Source: an uncultured Candidatus Saccharibacteria bacterium
GTDB lineage: Bacteria > Patescibacteria > Saccharimonadia > Saccharimonadales > UBA6022
Assembly (NCBI GenBank): GCA_946886725.1
Contig: CAMPJF010000007.1
Span: 1 to 16,932, forward strand
Length of the DNA stretch: 16,932 nt
Direction of reading: 5' to 3'
A program made the translations under genes and the position numbers. The notes beneath the pieces were generated by a model that saw only the letters and a list, made by a program, of their open reading frames with translations, did not search any database and was not told the origin of the DNA. Of the stretch, positions 1-7,545 are shown piece after piece (within the stretch, counting starts at the first letter, position 1; every line of letters begins with the position of its first letter).

Positions 1-1
1 G

Positions 2-1903
2 TGGGGAGTTGGCCAATACAATGGAACCTTGAACGTTGCAGGCCTCGCAAGTAATACGTACATATTCTGTACATGGTTTGAAACAACAACAACCTGGGCG
101 GCGGCCTCATTCGTACCTTCGCCAAGCTTTTGTTTTCCGATAGTGGTGAATCGAATTATTCCATGGACGACAAGTGCCGAGTCAAGGGTTGGTGTTGATT
201 TTACGCCTCCGAATGTGAGCGCGTGGACGGCGGCGCCCAATCAGATGCTGTATTGGCGACACACTATCGCAGCCGCAGGGGGTACGACGCCAGGCTTAGG
301 CTTTGCTGTCGGTAAATCAGGCTTTAATGGCGCGAATGTTTGGGGTACCGGACTGCCAGCCAATCACAATGAACCAACTGGAACGACATCCGCAATAGGT
401 GCGGGATCTTCGTATAGCGTTGGGTGGGGGGCGAATCGTCCGGAGTATTCGACGTACCGCGTTGTTCCATCCGATGGCGGGCGAACCTTGTGTCAAAGTA
501 TTAGTTGGGGGCCGACGGCGTGGAATAATCCTGCTTGGTCCGCAAGCGTACCCGCCTGTGTGACGGTGCCATTCAACTACAACCTGACACCGTCGGTGAC
601 TGGTCCAAGCGGAGTCGGGACGGTAGGGGGTCCTATTCCAACTGTCACGCCCCGTGTTAATAATTCAGTCGTCGGGAATGCCGGTGCGACAACCGACTCA
701 CCCTCGGTTCGTTGGGAATTATGGCGGATTGAGGTGCCTCCGACTGTTCCAGATCCTGGCGCAATTCCGCTAACGCAACAAGATAATGGGAGCGCTCCGT
801 GTGCGCACTATAACAATGGCGGCGTCAACACTTGTACTGCCAAGGGTAGTGGCGACAGGACGTTTCCGGCTGGTTCAACAACGTTAGCTGCCTTAAATGG
901 CGAGACGATAGGCGCTAACACGCCGGTTGGTACGCGAATTTGCTATACATTGTCAGTGCGTCCATATTCACAGGCAAACGGTAATTGGCGTCATAGCGCT
1001 CCTGTCTGTATCAAAGTCAGTAAGCAGCCGAAGGTGCAGGTATGGGGTCATGACGTACGGACGCGTGGGAGTATCGAGACTGGCACGACGATAGTTAACT
1101 CTGGTGGAACAAATCGATTGTTCGGTAGCTGGGTAGAGTATGGGGGATTTTCAGTCAGCACTAATAGTGGATTTGCATCAGGCTCAGGACTCAATACCGG
1201 CAATACTAATACAACAACGGCAGCAGCATGGCATCGATTAACCTTTGCTAATATCAACAACAGCGGCGCGAGTGAGTTTGGCACGTTTGCACTTCCATCT
1301 GGCCTCCCAACGATTACAGATCAGTTCATTGGTGCACCGTCGGGCGGGGCATTCAATAGTAACTTAGGGTCGCTAAATAGCGGTACGTATGTTGTTGGTG
1401 ATGTCACTGTTAATACCAGTACGGTTGGACAAGAGGGTGCGGTCGGGAAGTCGATTATTATCGTGTCGTCAGGTACTGTGACGATTAGTGGAAATATTAT
1501 CTACGAAGGTAACGGGGCGAGCCAAGTGTTTACCGATATCCGTCAGATACCACAGGTAGTGATTATTGCGCGGACGATTAATATTACTGGCGCTGTAGGG
1601 CAGGTGGATGCGTGGCTGTTGACGACCTCTGCCGCTGGGATGATTAATACATGCTCTGATGTTCCGTTGAACGCAAGTCTAAACTCAAACGTTTGTAGTA
1701 ATATCCTGACGGTAAATGGCCCTGTCGTAACCCAGCATTTACACCTGCGACGAACGGGTGGCTCGAATACGGTGGCAACGGCGGGCGATCCTGCGGAGAT
1801 TTTCAATTTGCGTCCAGATGCCTATATATGGGCCTACGGACGATCAAGCCAGTCAGGTAAAGCACAGACTGTTTACTCGGTTGAATTGCCGCCACGTTTC
1901 TAG
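2..1903 (+). CDS. Large exported surface protein, candidate T4P-associated adhesin (5'-partial)
   Basis: The reading frame is open to the left edge, so the N terminus, any signal sequence and the true start lie outside the window. Visible are about 634 residues. The first 1000 nt hold at least three related domains, each closing with a Cys pair and a Trp between them: Cys codons at 68/131, 491/557 and 941/1007, spaced 21, 22 and 22 residues. This fits tandem beta-sandwich domains with a disulfide. From about 1320 on, the protein is rich in Gly, Asn, Thr and Val with alternating beta strands (for example SIIIVSSGTVTISGNIIYEG), suggesting a beta-helix like that at the C terminus of PilX-like/DUF7305 proteins, ending in DAYIWAYG and ELPPRF. 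It is rich in Trp (18 after nt 29) and low in charged residues, typical of an exported protein. It sits 64 nt before pilM in the same direction, so a role as pilus-tip or surface adhesin (PilY1 analogue) is inferred from position only. No sequence homology to PilY1 is seen. Confidence 0.7.
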   Translation, partial: WGVGQYNGTLNVAGLASNTYIFCTWFETTTTWAAASFVPSPSFCFPIVVNRIIPWTTSAESRVGVDFTPPNVSAWTAAPNQMLYWRHTIAAAGGTTPGLGFAVGKSGFNGANVWGTGLPANHNEPTGTTSAIGAGSSYSVGWGANRPEYSTYRVVPSDGGRTLCQSISWGPTAWNNPAWSASVPACVTVPFNYNLTPSVTGPSGVGTVGGPIPTVTPRVNNSVVGNAGATTDSPSVRWELWRIEVPPTVPDPGAIPLTQQDNGSAPCAHYNNGGVNTCTAKGSGDRTFPAGSTTLAALNGETIGANTPVGTRICYTLSVRPYSQANGNWRHSAPVCIKVSKQPKVQVWGHDVRTRGSIETGTTIVNSGGTNRLFGSWVEYGGFSVSTNSGFASGSGLNTGNTNTTTAAAWHRLTFANINNSGASEFGTFALPSGLPTITDQFIGAPSGGAFNSNLGSLNSGTYVVGDVTVNTSTVGQEGAVGKSIIIVSSGTVTISGNIIYEGNGASQVFTDIRQIPQVVIIARTINITGAVGQVDAWLLTTSAAGMINTCSDVPLNASLNSNVCSNILTVNGPVVTQHLHLRRTGGSNTVATAGDPAEIFNLRPDAYIWAYGRSSQSGKAQTVYSVELPPRF

Positions 1904-1927
1904 AACGAACAATTTCGTGAAATGGGC

Positions 1928-1957
1928 TTGCTTATCTTTATAAAGCTTATGTATAAT
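1928..1957 (+). promoter_or_regulatory. Promoter of the pilMNO-BTC operon
   Basis: A perfect -10 hexamer TATAAT (1952-1957) lies 18 nt after a -35-like TTGCTT (1928-1933). The expected transcription start is about 1964, only 4 nt before the ATG at 1968, so the pilM mRNA would be nearly leaderless. An SD-like GGGG at 1958-1961 would lie upstream of that transcription start. Confidence 0.7.
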
Positions 1958-1967
1958 GGGGACTAAT

Positions 1968-3014
1968 ATGAAACTACTAAAAGGCGTGGGCGACTTTTTT
2001 GCACTAGATATCGGTACCAATGCGGTGCGCGTCGTGCAGCTTGCAAACAGCGGCCCGGATAGTTGGACGTTGCTTCATTACGGATATGCACCAGTTGACC
2101 TGCAGACGACAAGTGCTAGCTCAAAGGAGTCGGAACGACGACTAAGCGAGATTATCATGACCGCCGTCGGACAAAGCGGTATCAAGACAAAGAATGTGGC
2201 AATCGGCTTGCCATCGCAAAAAACCTTCACGACAGTCATCGATGTACCCAACATGCCAGAGGCTGAACTTCGTAGCACGATTAAATACCAGATAGATCAA
2301 TATATCCCGATGGCGATCGACGAGGCGAAAGTCGACTGGGCTTTACTAGGGCAGTCTGCGCATAACCCGCAACAGCAAGAGGTACTTCTTGCAAGTACGG
2401 CCAATAGCTATGCTGAAGAACGACTTGAATTCATTGAGCAGCTGGGCTTGAACGTGATTGCCGCCGAGCCGGATCCAATTGCGATGATCCGCTCACTATT
2501 ACCATCGGGTATTCAGGATGGGCGTTTGATTATTGATGTCGGAGAACTCTCAACTAACCTAGTTATCACTTATGGTGACACGCCGCGGCTTGTCCGCACG
2601 ATTCCGACCGGTTTGCATTCGCTTGTAAAAGCAGCCGTGCAAAACTTGAATGTTCAAGAGGACCAGGCGCGACAATTTATCGTTAAATTTGGTCTTGCGC
2701 CAGATCGTTTGGAGGGGCAGGTTTTCCGTGCTGTCGAAAACGTCCTTGAGGGCTTTGCTGCTGAATTAACAAAATCAATCAAGTTCTTTCAGACACGGTA
2801 TCCAAATACTCCGGTTGGCGGCATCTTGCTTTCGGGATATGCGAGTGTTATCCCAAAGTTTGGTGACTATGTGACCGCTAAGACTGGTGTTGCGTCTACG
2901 CAGGCAAATCCTTGGCAAAAGGTACATGTTCCTCAAGCCGACCAACAGCAATTGATCACGATTGCAACCGAATTCGCGACTGCCGTGGGTCTCGCACAGA
3001 GGAGCAATAAATAA
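1968..3014 (+). CDS. pilM: PilM, actin-like T4P assembly protein
   Basis: PilM is the cytoplasmic, actin-fold ATP-binding component of the T4P alignment complex; it binds the N-terminal tail of PilN and links the motor to the membrane complex. The 348-residue product has the FtsA/PilM-type phosphate-1 motif DIGTNAVRVVQL (residues 14-25) and a second phosphate motif IIDVGELSTNLVI around D190, with the GILLSGYAS motif near the C terminus. Length matches the family. I chose ATG 1968 (MKLLKGVGDFFALDIG) because the in-frame ATG at 1956 is formed by the end of the -10 box (TATAATG) and would lie upstream of the transcription start. It is the first gene of a tight operon; its stop TAA shares one base with the pilN start (TAATG). 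Confidence 0.95.
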   Translation: MKLLKGVGDFFALDIGTNAVRVVQLANSGPDSWTLLHYGYAPVDLQTTSASSKESERRLSEIIMTAVGQSGIKTKNVAIGLPSQKTFTTVIDVPNMPEAELRSTIKYQIDQYIPMAIDEAKVDWALLGQSAHNPQQQEVLLASTANSYAEERLEFIEQLGLNVIAAEPDPIAMIRSLLPSGIQDGRLIIDVGELSTNLVITYGDTPRLVRTIPTGLHSLVKAAVQNLNVQEDQARQFIVKFGLAPDRLEGQVFRAVENVLEGFAAELTKSIKFFQTRYPNTPVGGILLSGYASVIPKFGDYVTAKTGVASTQANPWQKVHVPQADQQQLITIATEFATAVGLAQRSNK

Positions 3015-3739
3015 TGATTGAAATTAATCTTGTTCCCGACGTCAAGCAAGAGCTGATCAATGCTCAGCGTGTTCGCACCAGCGTTATATCGTTATCGATT
3101 ATTGTTGGTATTGCTGCAATCGGTGTCGTCGTTGCACTTGCGATTTGGGTGCTTGGTATTCAAACCGCACGTGGCTTGCTGAGTGATGAGGCAATTAAGA
3201 ATGAAAGTCAGAAGCTTGCAAAGGTTGAGGACATTTCTAATATGCTAACAATTCAAAACCAGCTCAGTAAACTACCGGTAATGCATGACAGCAAGAGTAT
3301 CGACTCTCGTATTTTTGACGTCTTGACGACTATTAATCCTTCCGCACCGAATAATATTTCGATTAACAATCTTGCGCTCGATTCATCAACCAAGACAATT
3401 AAAATTGAAGGGCAGGCCGCAAATGGATATCCGGCACTAGAGGTTTTCAAGAAGACTATTAATGCGACAAACTTTGAATTTGCCAAAGCTGGTGAAAAAC
3501 AGACGGTGCCGCTCGCCTCACAGATGAGTGATAGCGATCGCAGTTACGGTGATGATGCTTCAGGTGCGCGCGTGCTTCGGTTTACGTTGACATTCATTTA
3601 CCCTGATGAGTTATTCTCGCGCACTGCAGAAAATGCACTGATTATTGCACCTATGCGTACGAATGTGACTGATTCATTCCTTGGTGTGCCGAATAGCTTA
3701 TTTACGGTTAACGCAAATAGCGCAGGAGAGGGGAACTAA
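3014..3739 (+). CDS. pilN: PilN, T4P inner-membrane alignment protein
   Basis: PilN is a bitopic membrane protein whose short cytoplasmic tail docks into PilM and whose outer part pairs with PilO. The 241-residue product starts MIEINLVPDVKQE, matching the conserved INL(L/V)P tail that binds PilM. One transmembrane helix spans about residues 23-49, followed by a helical/coiled segment and a mixed alpha/beta ferredoxin-like domain from about 90 to 200. The start overlaps the pilM stop by one base and has an SD sequence AGAGGAG at 2998-3004. There are no cysteines. The C-terminal tail beyond about 200 is a little longer than in Proteobacteria. Identification rests on motif, topology and gene order. 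Confidence 0.9.
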   Translation: MIEINLVPDVKQELINAQRVRTSVISLSIIVGIAAIGVVVALAIWVLGIQTARGLLSDEAIKNESQKLAKVEDISNMLTIQNQLSKLPVMHDSKSIDSRIFDVLTTINPSAPNNISINNLALDSSTKTIKIEGQAANGYPALEVFKKTINATNFEFAKAGEKQTVPLASQMSDSDRSYGDDASGARVLRFTLTFIYPDELFSRTAENALIIAPMRTNVTDSFLGVPNSLFTVNANSAGEGN

Positions 3740-3740
3740 G

Positions 3741-4445
3741 ATGGCTAGTCAGGAAATGGCGCTTCGTAAGCGTCAACAAATTGCCAATGCTAATCGTATG
3801 ATGTTCGTCTGGGTAGCGGCAATCTCGGCGGTCGTTGGTGTTGCAATTGTTAGTTCAATCTTCTTGTTTCAAAAGGCGAGTTTCAACGAGAAGGTACTGG
3901 GTATTAAAGCTCAAACCGCTTCGACACTTCGTGCGAATAATAGTGCCGTTGAGTCATTGGAAAAGGAAATTCGAGTACTTAATACTAATCAGGCACTAAA
4001 GGATTCGATGGCACCCAATCAGACCCAACCGATACGTGTTGTGCTAGACGCATTGCCGTCAGATGCAAACTCTTCAGCTTTTGGCGCCTCACTGCAGGAA
4101 AAGTTTCTCAATGATCCAGCCATAAAGATCGAGTCCTTGACGGTAGATCCCGTTGCTGGTGTTGAATCTCAGTCTGCCGCTAATGTCGAGAACGCCGCAA
4201 GCGTAGCTAGTAGTGCGGATTCGGTGAATGAAATTACCTTTAGGTTTTCGGTCAGTACAGATAGCAATAACGCCAGTGCGCTTAAAGATTTGCTGCAACG
4301 ACTCGAACGATCAATCCGTGCTATCGATATCTTGACGCTAAAAATTGAAACACAAGGCAACAGGCTGTTATTGGCAGTTGAGGGGCGTGCGTTTTACGAA
4401 CCAGCAAAGACAGTAGAACTAAAGGAAAAGACGGTAAAGCCATGA
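3741..4445 (+). CDS. pilO: PilO, T4P inner-membrane alignment protein
   Basis: PilO is the partner of PilN in the membrane alignment complex. The 234-residue product has a basic cytoplasmic N terminus (MASQEMALRKRQQ), one transmembrane helix at about residues 21-43, a coiled-coil segment at about 47-83 with an ESLEKEIRVL heptad pattern, and a C-terminal ferredoxin-like domain after an Ala/Ser-rich linker. The start is ATG 3741, one base after the pilN stop, with a strong GGAGAGGGG SD sequence inside the pilN end; the longer frame reaching back to 3681 would overlap pilN and lacks such a signal. The stop overlaps the next gene in ATGA. PilO sequences diverge strongly, so the call depends on topology and its place after pilN. 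Confidence 0.85.
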   Translation: MASQEMALRKRQQIANANRMMFVWVAAISAVVGVAIVSSIFLFQKASFNEKVLGIKAQTASTLRANNSAVESLEKEIRVLNTNQALKDSMAPNQTQPIRVVLDALPSDANSSAFGASLQEKFLNDPAIKIESLTVDPVAGVESQSAANVENAASVASSADSVNEITFRFSVSTDSNNASALKDLLQRLERSIRAIDILTLKIETQGNRLLLAVEGRAFYEPAKTVELKEKTVKP

Positions 4446-4678
4446 AGAAATCAGATATCGCAATGATTATTCTAATCGCCTCTGTCAGTATCTTGGTTGC
4501 GTATTTCGTCGCAAAAGGTCTTGTTGGTGATGTGCAAAATCAATCAGCCAAGGTTAAAGTCGCCGAGCCGATTAGTGCGACGGTTGATCAGCCGGACGCA
4601 AGGATCTTTAATACCAATGCAATTAATCCGACAGTCGAAGTTATTATTGGTGACACTGCCGCACCGCAAACCCAGTAG
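4442..4678 (+). CDS. Small single-TM protein of the pil operon, unknown function
   Basis: A 78-residue protein begins MKKSDIAMIILIASVSILVAYFVAKG: a short positive N terminus and one transmembrane helix (about 5-25), then about 50 residues outside the membrane, rich in Val, Ala, Asn and Pro and without cysteines. It overlaps pilO by 4 nt (ATGA) and is followed 15 nt later by the pilB start, so translation is probably coupled to pilO. It occupies the place where pilP lies in two-membrane bacteria, but no lipobox Cys or PilP domain is present. A role as a third member of the PilN/PilO complex is plausible from position and topology only. I do not recognise its family. Confidence 0.8.
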   Translation: MKKSDIAMIILIASVSILVAYFVAKGLVGDVQNQSAKVKVAEPISATVDQPDARIFNTNAINPTVEVIIGDTAAPQTQ

Positions 4679-4693
4679 TAGGAGAGATACGAC

Positions 4694-6454
4694 GTGGCGC
4701 TTTTAACCGATGACATACAAGAAAAGCTAACCACCCTTCTGATCGATGAGGGGTTGGTTGCTGAGGTTGTACTTCGAGCCGCCGAGGAAGAGGCGAAAAA
4801 ATTATCAAAACCTCTCCTTGTCGTGCTGAACGAGCAGGGGGTTGTTGACGATGAATTGCTGACGCACGCTATCGCGCAGGTGTCGGGTGTGCCATATGTC
4901 AATCTCAGTAACAGTCTTATTGATCAAGAGGTTTTGTCACTTCTGCCGGAAGATATTGCTGAACGCTTTATGGCTGTACCGCTAGCCGAGGTGCAGAACC
5001 GTCTGGCTGTCGCGATGATCGACGCAAATAACGTACAGGCGGTTGATTATTTGGCAAATCGTATCCAGCGCCCGATTAAAGTATTTATGGCATCTGAAAC
5101 TGGCGTTCGTCATGTGCTTGATCAGTATCGTACCGACCTTTCTAGTGTTGACGAAGCTGCTGAAGTGTCTCAGGAAGAAGCGTCACAGGCTGGCGGGGAT
5201 ATCAAAACAATCGTTCAAGATTCGCCAATCAGCCGAGCTTTAAGTACGATCCTTGAATACGCTGTCAAATCTCGTGCCAGCGACGTTCATATCGAGCCCC
5301 TCGAGAAAGCTTTAAAGATTCGCTGCCGCGTTGACGGTGTTTTGCGTGAAGTCATGCAGCTGCCAAAGTCTATCGAGCCTGCACTCGTGAGCCGCATTAA
5401 AATTTTATCTAATCTAAAAATTGACGAACATCGCATCCCGCAAGACGGCCAGTTTGCCGTCAAGGTCGCTGCCAAGGAAGTGGATCTTCGTATTGCGGTC
5501 AGTCCGGTTGTTTGGGGTGAGCAAGTCGTTATCCGTCTACTGGATAAATCGGGTAACAGCTTCGACCTAGAAGAGATGGGATATGCTGGTCGAGCCCTCC
5601 GTGCAATTCGCAAAGGTGTGCGCAAGCCAAACGGCATGGTCCTGACGTCTGGCCCTACGGGTTCGGGCAAATCGACAAGCTTGTATGCACTGATCAAAGA
5701 AATCAAGGACGAAACAGTCAATATTGTTACGCTTGAGGACCCGGTCGAGTATAAGATGGACGGTGTGAATCAAATTCAGGTAAATGCCGAAGTGGGCTTG
5801 ACGTTCGCAAGCGGTCTTCGTTCGATTCTTCGTCAAGACCCAGATGTCGTGATGGTAGGAGAGATTCGTGATCCCGAAACCGCCAGCCTCGGCGTGCAAG
5901 CGGCATTGACCGGACACTTAGTGTTTAGCACTTTGCACACCAACTCAGCAGCGGGCGTGTTGCCGCGTCTGTTGGATATGGGTGTTGAACCATTTTTGAT
6001 CGCTAGTACAGTGAATACAATTATTGGCCAGCGGCTCGTACGTCGTGTTGCAGCAAAGCGCGACACATATCAGTCGACTCCAATCGAAACGCAGAATATT
6101 ATGGCAACAGTCGGCCATCTACTTCCCAAAACCCAAGCGGATGTCGCCAGGGTGTCGGAAGATTTGGGCTACAAAGACTTGCCACTGGCGGGCCAAAGCG
6201 CTTATACTTTAGTCAAGGGAAAAGACACCTTACAAACACCGCGGGGCTATTCGGGTCGCGCCGGCTTGTATGAGGTCATGGATGTCACCACCGAGATTCA
6301 GAACTTGATCGTCGCACATGCTACAAGTGCTGAAATTCAGCGCAAGGCAGTAGAACAAGGAATGATTACGATGCGGCAGGATGGATACCTTAAGGCATTG
6401 CAGGGCATTACAACAATTGAAGAAGTCAACCGCGTGGCTGCGGATACAGCATAA
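4694..6454 (+). CDS. pilB: PilB, T4P extension ATPase
   Basis: PilB is the cytoplasmic hexameric ATPase that drives pilus polymerisation through PilC. The 586-residue product has an N-terminal T2SSE_N/MshEN-like domain (about 20-145), then the secretion ATPase core: Asp box DVHIEP (from 197), Walker A GPTGSGKST (320-328), Walker B region DPDVVMVGEIRD (from 382) and His box STLHTNSA (from 412), then IIGQRLVRR. The start is GTG 4694, with AGGAGAG centred about 8 nt before it. Oddity: the CxxC...CxxC zinc site that normally follows RLVRR is absent; the region reads RRVAAKRDTYQ and has no cysteine. It is distinguished from PilT by length and the N-terminal domain. A GspE-type secretion ATPase is the alternative, but the presence of PilM and PilT favours T4P. 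Confidence 0.96.
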   Translation: MALLTDDIQEKLTTLLIDEGLVAEVVLRAAEEEAKKLSKPLLVVLNEQGVVDDELLTHAIAQVSGVPYVNLSNSLIDQEVLSLLPEDIAERFMAVPLAEVQNRLAVAMIDANNVQAVDYLANRIQRPIKVFMASETGVRHVLDQYRTDLSSVDEAAEVSQEEASQAGGDIKTIVQDSPISRALSTILEYAVKSRASDVHIEPLEKALKIRCRVDGVLREVMQLPKSIEPALVSRIKILSNLKIDEHRIPQDGQFAVKVAAKEVDLRIAVSPVVWGEQVVIRLLDKSGNSFDLEEMGYAGRALRAIRKGVRKPNGMVLTSGPTGSGKSTSLYALIKEIKDETVNIVTLEDPVEYKMDGVNQIQVNAEVGLTFASGLRSILRQDPDVVMVGEIRDPETASLGVQAALTGHLVFSTLHTNSAAGVLPRLLDMGVEPFLIASTVNTIIGQRLVRRVAAKRDTYQSTPIETQNIMATVGHLLPKTQADVARVSEDLGYKDLPLAGQSAYTLVKGKDTLQTPRGYSGRAGLYEVMDVTTEIQNLIVAHATSAEIQRKAVEQGMITMRQDGYLKALQGITTIEEVNRVAADTA

Positions 6455-6470
6455 GAAGGGTGGAGAATAT

Positions 6471-7541
6471 ATGAACAATCAAGAACTGAGAATCGAAGTA
6501 CTACTGGAAGAGGTAGTCAAAAAACGCGCCTCGGACCTTCACTTGCAGGTTGGACTTCCGCCGATGCTTCGCGTCGATGGTAGTTTGCAGCCAATCGCTG
6601 GCTACAATGCGCTCGATGAGCCGGCTATTGAATCTCTAGTCTTTGCAATTCTCGACCAAGATCAACAGCAAATCTTAATGAAAGATAAAGAGTTTGATTT
6701 TAGCTTTGCTTTCGGGACGCTGGGCCGCTTCCGTGTTAATGCCTTTCATGAGCGCGGTAACTTAGCTGCGGCACTTCGTTTGATCCCGAATGAAATCAAA
6801 TCTGTCACCGAGCTGGGAATGCCGCCAGTCGTAATGGGCTTTGCAGATTATCCGCGCGGGCTCGTTCTTGTGACCGGGCCGACAGGATCAGGTAAATCTA
6901 CGACTCTCGCGGCGCTTGTCGACAAGATTAATACCGAGCGTGCCGACCATATTATTACCATCGAGGATCCGATTGAGTTTACGCACAAGTCAAAGAAATC
7001 GGTTATCGTCCAGCGCGAAGTTCACTATGATACCTATTCGTTCTCCGCAGCGCTTCGATCGAGCCTTCGCCAGGACCCTGACGTTGTACTGATCGGCGAG
7101 ATGCGTGATCTCGAGACAATTTCCGCGGCGATTACGATTGCGGAAACAGGGCACTTGGTCTTTGCGACGCTACACACTAACAGCGCCGCTCAGTCGATCG
7201 ATCGCATGATCGACGTATTTCCACCGCATCAGCAGCCGCAGATTCGTGCCCAGCTTTCTAATATATTGATGGCTATTTGCTCACAACGTCTAGTACCCGC
7301 TATTGGGGGTGGTCGTGTTGTGGCCGCCGAAGTGCTTATTGCCAATCCAGCAGTACGTAACATTATCCGTGAAGGTAAGTCGCATCAACTTGACGCAGTC
7401 ATCCAAACTGGGGCAGACCAAGGTATGCAGACAATGGACCGTACGTTGGTGAATCTTATTCAAAGTGGCACAGTGACGTATGATGAAGCGCGTAATTTCG
7501 CAGTAGACATGACTGAATTTGACCGTCTGATGAGAGGCTAG
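6471..7541 (+). CDS. pilT: PilT, T4P retraction ATPase
   Basis: PilT powers pilus depolymerisation and hence twitching, surface pulling and DNA uptake. The 356-residue product has the family length and all motifs: N-terminal RASDLHLQVGLPPMLRVDG, Walker A GPTGSGKST (136-144), Asp box IEDPIEF, Walker B RQDPDVVLIGEMRD, His box TLHTNSA, and the PilT-specific C-terminal motif seen here as VRNIIREGKSHQL (usually AIRNLIREGK), followed by GMQTMD. The start is ATG 6471 with SD GGTGGAG at 6459-6465; an upstream in-frame extension into pilB has no such support. It lies 16 nt after pilB and 4 nt before pilC. A dedicated retraction ATPase means the pilus is probably dynamic rather than a static secretion pseudopilus. 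Confidence 0.97.
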   Translation: MNNQELRIEVLLEEVVKKRASDLHLQVGLPPMLRVDGSLQPIAGYNALDEPAIESLVFAILDQDQQQILMKDKEFDFSFAFGTLGRFRVNAFHERGNLAAALRLIPNEIKSVTELGMPPVVMGFADYPRGLVLVTGPTGSGKSTTLAALVDKINTERADHIITIEDPIEFTHKSKKSVIVQREVHYDTYSFSAALRSSLRQDPDVVLIGEMRDLETISAAITIAETGHLVFATLHTNSAAQSIDRMIDVFPPHQQPQIRAQLSNILMAICSQRLVPAIGGGRVVAAEVLIANPAVRNIIREGKSHQLDAVIQTGADQGMQTMDRTLVNLIQSGTVTYDEARNFAVDMTEFDRLMRG

Positions 7542-7545
7542 TGTA

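Noticed and set aside
3681..3740. Longer start for PilO
   Set aside because: It would overlap the end of pilN by 59 nt; ATG 3741 has a strong SD sequence and gives a normal PilO N terminus.
6381..6470. Longer start for PilT
   Set aside because: It lies inside pilB and adds 30 residues unlike PilT; ATG 6471 follows a good SD sequence.
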